DNA of 37,850 nucleotides, from contig NZ_QWFA01000114.1 of the NCBI RefSeq assembly GCF_003501885.1, positions 1 to 37,850 of the forward strand. The letters are read 5' to 3'. A model generated the notes under the pieces. It worked only from the letters and a program-made list of their open reading frames with translations, made no database searches and was not told the DNA's origin. This DNA is from Streptomyces globisporus. Lineage in GTDB: Bacteria; Actinomycetota; Actinomycetes; Streptomycetales; Streptomycetaceae. Position 1 is the stretch's first letter; each line of letters begins with the position of its first letter. Shown here in pieces: positions 33,927 to 37,850 of this stretch. Made by a program: the position numbers and the translations under genes.

Positions 33927-34606
33927 AGCGGGCCGAAGCGGTAGCCGAAGCCCCGCAGTGTCTGGACGTACCGCGGGGTGCCGACCTCGTTCTCGATCTT
34001 GCCGCGCAGCCGGGCGACGCAGGCGTCGACCAGTCGGCCATCGGCGTGGAAGGTGTGCTCCCAGACGTTCTCCAGGAGCTGCTGCCTGCTGAACACCTGC
34101 TCGGGAGCGGCGGACAGGTGCAGCAGCAGTCTGAGCTCCGAGGGAGCGAGCGGCAGGGGCCGGCCGGCCTTGGAGACCGTCAGCCCGACCCGGTCGATGG
34201 TGAGGTCGCCGTAGACCTCGATGGCCGGGCGGCCCGTCGAGCCGTCGTCCATACGGCGCAGCACCGCCCGGATCCGGGCGTCGATCACCTCGGGCCGGGC
34301 GGGTTTGACGATGTAGTCGTCGGCGCCGGCCTCCAGGCCGATGACCACGTCGAAGTCGTCGCCGCGCGCGGTGAGCATGATGATCGGCAACTGGCTGTGC
34401 TCCCGGATCCGCCGGCAGACCTGTACGCCGGTCATGCCGGGCAGCATCAGGTCCAGCAGCAGCAGCTCGGGGCGGAACTCGGCCAGCGCGGCGAGACCTT
34501 CCTCGCCGGTTCCGGCTGCTCGTACGTCGTGGCCGCGCCGGCGCAGACCGAGTTGGACCCCCTCACGTACGAAAGGGTCGTCCTCGACGAGGAGCACGCG
34601 GGACAT
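33923..34606 (-). CDS. OmpR-family response regulator (AfsQ1/CseB-like)
   Basis: A 227-residue regulator. The receiver domain has the acidic pocket VEDD (7-10), phospho-acceptor Asp52 in LLDLMLPG, Thr/Ala in MLTARGDD and Lys101 in VKPARP. The C-terminal winged helix reads ELRLLLHLSAAPEQVFSRQQLLENVW and ends RGFGYRFGPL. The ATG has AGGGAGA 8 bases upstream. Its gene overlaps that of the kinase. The 32-base gap to the small ORF upstream suggests the set is co-transcribed with the FemX-like gene. Confidence 0.95.
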   Translation of the reverse strand: MSRVLLVEDDPFVREGVQLGLRRRGHDVRAAGTGEEGLAALAEFRPELLLLDLMLPGMTGVQVCRRIREHSQLPIIMLTARGDDFDVVIGLEAGADDYIVKPARPEVIDARIRAVLRRMDDGSTGRPAIEVYGDLTIDRVGLTVSKAGRPLPLAPSELRLLLHLSAAPEQVFSRQQLLENVWEHTFHADGRLVDACVARLRGKIENEVGTPRYVQTLRGFGYRFGPL

Positions 34607-34638
34607 CGGCTGTTTCTCCCTGGGTGGTGGTGGTCGGG

Positions 34639-34767
34639 TCAGGTCCCAACCCGCCGACTGCGTACACGCGAAAGCAGTGTGTTCAGTTCGGTGAGCCGCA
34701 GCGGACGGGCGAGCGGGGTGAAGGTGAGGCCGAGGGCGGTGCGCGTCGTCGGTGACGTCTGCGTCAT
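34639..34767 (-). CDS. Small 42-codon ORF between femX and the response regulator
   Basis: The ATG at 34767 overlaps the femX stop (ATGA), which is how real coupled genes look here. The peptide (MTQTSPTTRTALGLTFTPLA, then a basic tail ending VRSRRVGT) has no recognised motif, signal or membrane helix. It could be a small coupled protein, or simply a device that carries ribosomes toward the response-regulator gene. It could also be a chance frame; codon use alone does not decide. Confidence 0.4.
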   Translation of the reverse strand: MTQTSPTTRTALGLTFTPLARPLRLTELNTLLSRVRSRRVGT

Positions 34768-35966
34768 CGGCGGTTCAGATACGCCTGGAAGGCACGGTGA
34801 AGCGCATGGTTGGCGCTGCCGCCCACTGGCCTCTCCCATTCCCCCAACGTCTCGACGACCTGACCACCGGTGCCGAGCTTCCACCGCAGCAATCCGTACG
34901 CACGTTCCTCCGGATCGAGAGTGGAGGGTACCCCGCGCATGTCGTAGACGTCCGCCCCGGTCGCGTGGGCGTCCAGCAGCATCCGCCACTGCAGGGCGTT
35001 GGAGGGCCGGACCTCGCGGCGGTGGTCGGCCGACGCCCCGGTCTGGTACCAGGTCCGTCGGCCCACGGTGATCATCGTGTGAGCGGCCAGGATCTCACCC
35101 CGGTGCCGCGCCAGATACAGCTTCATGCGGCCCGGTACCTCGGCGTTGAGAGCGGTGTACTGACGCTCGTAGTACGCGAGTGAGCGGCCGAGACGGAATC
35201 CGTCACGACGCTCGGTGAGGGTGAGCAGGCGGCTGAACTCGGGCAGGTCCGCCGCACTGCCGACCACCACCTCCACCCCCTCCTTCCGGGCCCGGCGCAC
35301 GTTCCGGCGCCACTCCTGGTTGAGCCCGGCCCACAGGTCGTCCGGGGTGCGTCCGGAGAGCGGTACCTGAAAGACGTGGCGGGGCTGGGCGTCCCCGCCC
35401 TGGCCCGTCCCGTCGCCACCGCAGCGCCGCCAGCCCCTGAGCCGCAGCCGGTCCGCGACGGCGGATCCGAGGGGGTCGACCTCGCTGGCCAGGACGTCGC
35501 CGAGACGGCGGCCCGGACCGGCGTGCGGCTTGAGCCGGGCGGCGTCCCAGCGCCGGTAGGCGGGCGACGGGCCGATGCGCACGGCGAAGGCCCCCGCACG
35601 GCGCAGGTGGTCCAGCAGCGGATCGAGCCATGCGTCGACGTCGGGGTCGCTCCAGTCCGCGACGGGACCTTCGGGGAGGTAGGCGAAGCACTTGCGGGTA
35701 CCGGGGAACTGACGCAGCAGCACCAGGGCCGCCCCCGTCAGCGCGCCCGCCTGCGGATCGGGCCCCCAGCCGATCAGGTGGGCGCGCCAGCCCTCCTTGA
35801 CGTCGGCCCAGGACGGGCACTGGAGGAAGCCGGGGCCGAGGGCCCGCCCTTCCGGGGACGCGAGGAAGGCGCGGTAGGTCTCCGGGGTGATGGTGCCCAG
35901 GGCCAGGCCCTGGTTCCGTGCGCGGCGCACGGGGCTGGACGACGACGGCACGAGCAGCGCTGACAC
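34764..35966 (-). CDS. femX: FemX-like peptidoglycan interpeptide-bridge aminoacyltransferase
   Basis: A 400-residue FemABX-family enzyme. In Streptomyces, whose peptidoglycan has an LL-diaminopimelate-glycine bridge, FemX adds the first glycine to lipid II from glycyl-tRNA. The N-terminal half contains GFLQCPSWADVKEGW, FPGTRKCFAYLPEGPV and HVFQVPLSGRTPDDLW. The C-terminal half has the GNAT-like core WRRNVRRARKEGVEV, YYERQYTAL, LYLARHRGEILAAHTMI and RPSNALQWRMLLDA. GTG 35966 is chosen because AAGGAGAGG lies 7 bases upstream; the open frame extends to 36137 through a repeat-encoded basic stretch with no ribosome site. It heads the operon with the two-component genes. The chromosome may carry a further FemX elsewhere. 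Confidence 0.9.
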   Translation of the reverse strand: MSALLVPSSSSPVRRARNQGLALGTITPETYRAFLASPEGRALGPGFLQCPSWADVKEGWRAHLIGWGPDPQAGALTGAALVLLRQFPGTRKCFAYLPEGPVADWSDPDVDAWLDPLLDHLRRAGAFAVRIGPSPAYRRWDAARLKPHAGPGRRLGDVLASEVDPLGSAVADRLRLRGWRRCGGDGTGQGGDAQPRHVFQVPLSGRTPDDLWAGLNQEWRRNVRRARKEGVEVVVGSAADLPEFSRLLTLTERRDGFRLGRSLAYYERQYTALNAEVPGRMKLYLARHRGEILAAHTMITVGRRTWYQTGASADHRREVRPSNALQWRMLLDAHATGADVYDMRGVPSTLDPEERAYGLLRWKLGTGGQVVETLGEWERPVGGSANHALHRAFQAYLNRR

Positions 35967-35994
35967 GGTCTGACCTCTCCTTCTCCCCGGACCC

Positions 35995-36080
35995 GGTCGC
36001 GGGGACGGCTCCCGCACTCGGTCGCGGGGGCGGTCTCCCGGACTTTCGCGGGACGGCTCCCCGGACGTTTCGCGGGGACG
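35995..36080. repeat. Short tandem repeat in the femX leader, about 3.5 copies of a 25-bp unit
   Basis: Imperfect direct repeats start at 35995, 36020, 36045 and 36069, each opening with TCGCGGG and continuing with (G)ACGGCTCCC-like sequence. They lie immediately upstream of the femX ribosome site, between it and the divergent L,D-transpeptidase promoter region. Copy-number change could alter the leader and hence femX expression; this is inference. Confidence 0.7.
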
Positions 36081-36257
36081 CAGAGGATGCTCACAGCGCT
36101 TCATGACCGCTCCGAGCGGCGAATGTGACCGGACCATGACCGTTCCTCACCAGTCGCCGTCACATCGCCCCATGGCGTCTGAACTGGGGTTTTTCGGATC
36201 TACAGTCGCAGCATCGCCGACTCGTCCGGCTCTCTCGCGGCTCTCCCGGAGGCTCCG

Positions 36258-37319
36258 TTGTCCCGCTCGTCACACATACCCGTGCACATCCACGCCCGCG
36301 TCCGCGCCGCCGTGGTGGCCGCCCTCGTGGCACCTCTCGCCGCCTGCTCGTCCAGCGCCTCTTCCGGCGGCCCGGCCGCCGAGGCGACACCGGACGCGCC
36401 GACTCACGGTCTCGGGCGGCCGCCTCACCTCGGTGACCGTCACCGACGCCGAGGGCCGCCGGCTCGCCGGAAAGGCCGCCGCCGACGGCCGCTCCTGGGC
36501 CTCCGACCGCAAGGCCGCACCCGGTACGACGTACGAGGTGACGGCCGCGACCCGGAGCACGGGCGGAACCGTCCGGACCGCCCGGGCCGGCTTCACCACG
36601 GCGGCGGCGGACAAGGTCAACAAGGTCGACTGGCGACCGGGCACCGGCACCACCGTCGGCGTCGCCCAGCCCATCTCCCTGGTCTTCGACCACCCGGTCA
36701 GGAACCGGGCCGAGGTCGAGAAGCAGCTCAAGGTCACCACCTCGAACGACACCGAGGGCTCCTGGGGCTGGATGCGCGACTGGTCGGGCCGGGACCGGGT
36801 GGACTGGCGGCCCAGGACGTACTGGAAGCCGGGGACCGAGGTCAGGCTGAAGGCCGAGCTGAACGGCACCGACTCGGGTGCGGGCGGCGGCTGGTTCGTC
36901 CGCGACTACACGACGGCCTTCACCGTCGGCGACCGGCAGATCGTCGAGGTGACAAACGGTCCTGGCGGGGGACCGCCGTACTCATGGCCAAGGAGGGCAC
37001 GATCAACATGAACTCCGAGACCGTGGGCCTCGCCGACGCCTACGACAAGATGGTCGACCACTCCATGCGGTTGACCTGGTCAGGCATGTACGCCCACGCC
37101 GCCCCGTGGAACGCCCGCCATCTCGGCAGGGCCAACCGGAGTTCCGGGTGCATCGGCATGAGCGACGCGGACGCGGCCTGGTTCTACGGGCAGGTGCGGC
37201 CGGGCGATCCGTTCGAGATCACCGGCAAGGACACCAAGGGCGTGGTCGCGCCGGGGAACGGATTCGGCGCGTGGAACCTCTCGTGGACCGAGTGGCAGGA
37301 GATGAGCGCGTTGCGCTGA
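36258..37319 (+). pseudogene. L,D-transpeptidase (Ig-like/YkuD) pseudogene
   Basis: A TTG start with GGAGG 5 bases upstream opens a lipoprotein signal (VVAALVAPLAAC). The frame is then lost twice. Near 36405 the text jumps from TPDAPT to LTVSGGRLTSVTVTDAEGR in another frame. Near 36955 it jumps from RQIVEVT back to the first frame at AVLMAKEGTINMNSETVGL. At the second junction about 30 residues usually present at the start of the YkuD domain are absent; a shorter loss is likely at the first. The catalytic region reads YAHAAPWNARHLGRANRSSGCIGMS: the active-site Cys is there, but the family's SHGC is SSGC, so its catalytic His is lost. Intact relatives form 3-3 peptidoglycan cross-links. The end FGAWNLSWTEWQEMSALR is family-typical. 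Confidence 0.85.
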
Positions 37320-37400
37320 GACCGTTCGGCGGAGTGAGTCGTCCATGGCGCTGAAGAAACTTCTGGCAGATCTCGGTGACCGGAGCTAAGCTCCCCCGCG

Positions 37401-37454
37401 ATGACTCACTCCATGAACAGATTGGGGGACCCGTCCGCGCAAGGTGAGTGCTGA
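37401..37454 (+). CDS. Putative 17-codon leader ORF coupled to the next gene
   Basis: ATG 37401 opens MTHSMNRLGDPSAQGEC and stops at the TGATG that starts the following gene. A -10-like TAAGCT at 37387-37392 puts a start of transcription near 37399-37401, so the message could be leaderless. The ribosome site of the next gene (AAGGTGAG, 37441-37448) lies inside this ORF. Such layouts usually make downstream translation depend on the short ORF. There is no homology to judge it by. Confidence 0.4.
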   Translation: MTHSMNRLGDPSAQGEC

Positions 37455-37850
37455 TGCTCCCTTCGACCGCGAACCGGGATTCCCGCCCGTCCTCTTCTCC
37501 TTCCCCCTCCTTCTGGCCGCGCGTGCGCGAGTTCGCCGTGCCGGCCCCGATGATCGAGACTGCGACCGCCCGCCGCGAGGCCGGGGACTGGGCAGGAGCG
37601 TGCGCCGCAGCAGGCGTCGACGTCGATCTCCGACTCCGGTCCGTGGCAGTCAGCCACGGCCGGGCCCTCGCCGCCCGCATCAGGGCAGACCTGCGTCATC
37701 TGGCTCCCGACCTGCTCCGCTGGCACATGCCGAGAATCGCCCCGCACGGGCTGCTGCGCCCGGGGCTGACGATCGATCTGGCCCGCTACGACCCACCGGA
37801 GCGCGACGGGCCGGGCCCTCTGCACCTGGTCGTCCGGACCCCGCCCGCGT
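37454..37850 (+). CDS. Unrecognised protein, 3' end beyond the window
   Basis: An open frame from ATG 37454 to the window edge (132 codons seen). AAGGTGAG lies 5 bases upstream. After a Ser/Pro/Arg tail the sequence reads FWPRVREFAVPAPMIETATA, REAGDWAGACAAAGVDVDL, then RALAARIRADLRHLAPDLL and GLLRPGLTIDLARYDPP, ending in LHLVVRTPP. No signal peptide or membrane helix is visible. The opposite strand is also open here but lacks the coding look of this frame. I recognise the style of a conserved streptomycete protein, but not a function. Confidence 0.75.
   Translation, partial: MLPSTANRDSRPSSSPSPSFWPRVREFAVPAPMIETATARREAGDWAGACAAAGVDVDLRLRSVAVSHGRALAARIRADLRHLAPDLLRWHMPRIAPHGLLRPGLTIDLARYDPPERDGPGPLHLVVRTPPA

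Noticed and set aside
32484..33944. Plus-strand open frame opposite the sensor kinase
   Set aside because: Antisense shadow; the minus strand has every kinase motif in order.
35995..36080. Tandem repeat as a CRISPR array
   Set aside because: Units are adjacent and diverged, without unique spacers, and no cas genes are present.
36103..37011. Separate plus-strand gene in the first frame upstream of the L,D-transpeptidase
   Set aside because: Only its middle (about 36405-36955) matches the L,D-transpeptidase family; its N-terminal part is non-coding and out of frame with the lipoprotein signal, so it is one broken gene.

Overview
The window comes from a high-GC actinomycete, almost certainly a Streptomyces. 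Third codon positions are strongly G/C. Many genes are coupled through ATGA, GTGA or TGATG overlaps, and GTG starts are common. Tat and lipobox signals are frequent. The gene families are streptomycete in style: an RbsC-RbsB fusion, a UbiA-type prenyltransferase inside an ebo cluster, and an AfsQ/Cse-like lipoprotein two-component set.

Region 1 (1-9283, + strand) is a carbohydrate module. It starts with the 3' half of a ribose/inositol-type ABC ATPase whose 5' end lies outside the window. A permease, a Tat/lipoprotein binding protein, a Gfo/Idh/MocA oxidoreductase and a TIM-barrel isomerase/epimerase follow. After a terminator comes a 1,239-residue secreted protein that joins a PQQ-type sugar-dehydrogenase fold, PKD, CBM6-like, ThuA and DUF1080 (3-keto-glycoside hydrolase-like) domains. 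The gene set suggests uptake and redox (3-keto) processing of an unusual sugar or glycoside.

Region 2 (9376-18201, + strand) is an ebo-type cluster: an inositol-phosphate-synthase homologue, a UbiA-type prenyltransferase (EboC-like), a TIM barrel, EboA, a TatD-like hydrolase (EboB), EboE and an alkaline-phosphatase/NPP-like protein (EboF). A Tat-exported TIM barrel follows. In cyanobacteria the ebo cluster is linked to moving a metabolite to the cell periphery. Here the usual sugar-phosphate cyclase (EboD) seems to be replaced by an inositol-phosphate-synthase relative.

Region 3 (18209-25720) is a patchwork. It holds a DUF2254 membrane protein, tRNA-Leu(GAG), large palindromes, a frameshifted transposase-like remnant, an intact DUF262-HNH-RAMA protein (GmrSD/SspE-like, probably phage defence), a convergent unrecognised zinc-ribbon protein, remnants of two SF1 helicases and a small membrane protein. 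It looks like a decayed island next to a tRNA, with one intact defence-type gene.

Region 4 (25734-31745, + strand) is a complete ribose operon: paired LacI-type operators, rbsR, rbsA, an rbsC-rbsB fusion, rbsK and rbsD, tightly coupled and insulated by terminators on both sides.

Region 5 (31771-37850) concerns the cell envelope. On the - strand runs a FemX-like ligase, a 42-codon ORF, an OmpR-type regulator, a sensor kinase and a lipoprotein. Divergent from it is an L,D-transpeptidase pseudogene with two frame changes and a lost catalytic-motif His. The window ends in a partial unrecognised gene preceded by a possible leaderless 17-codon ORF.
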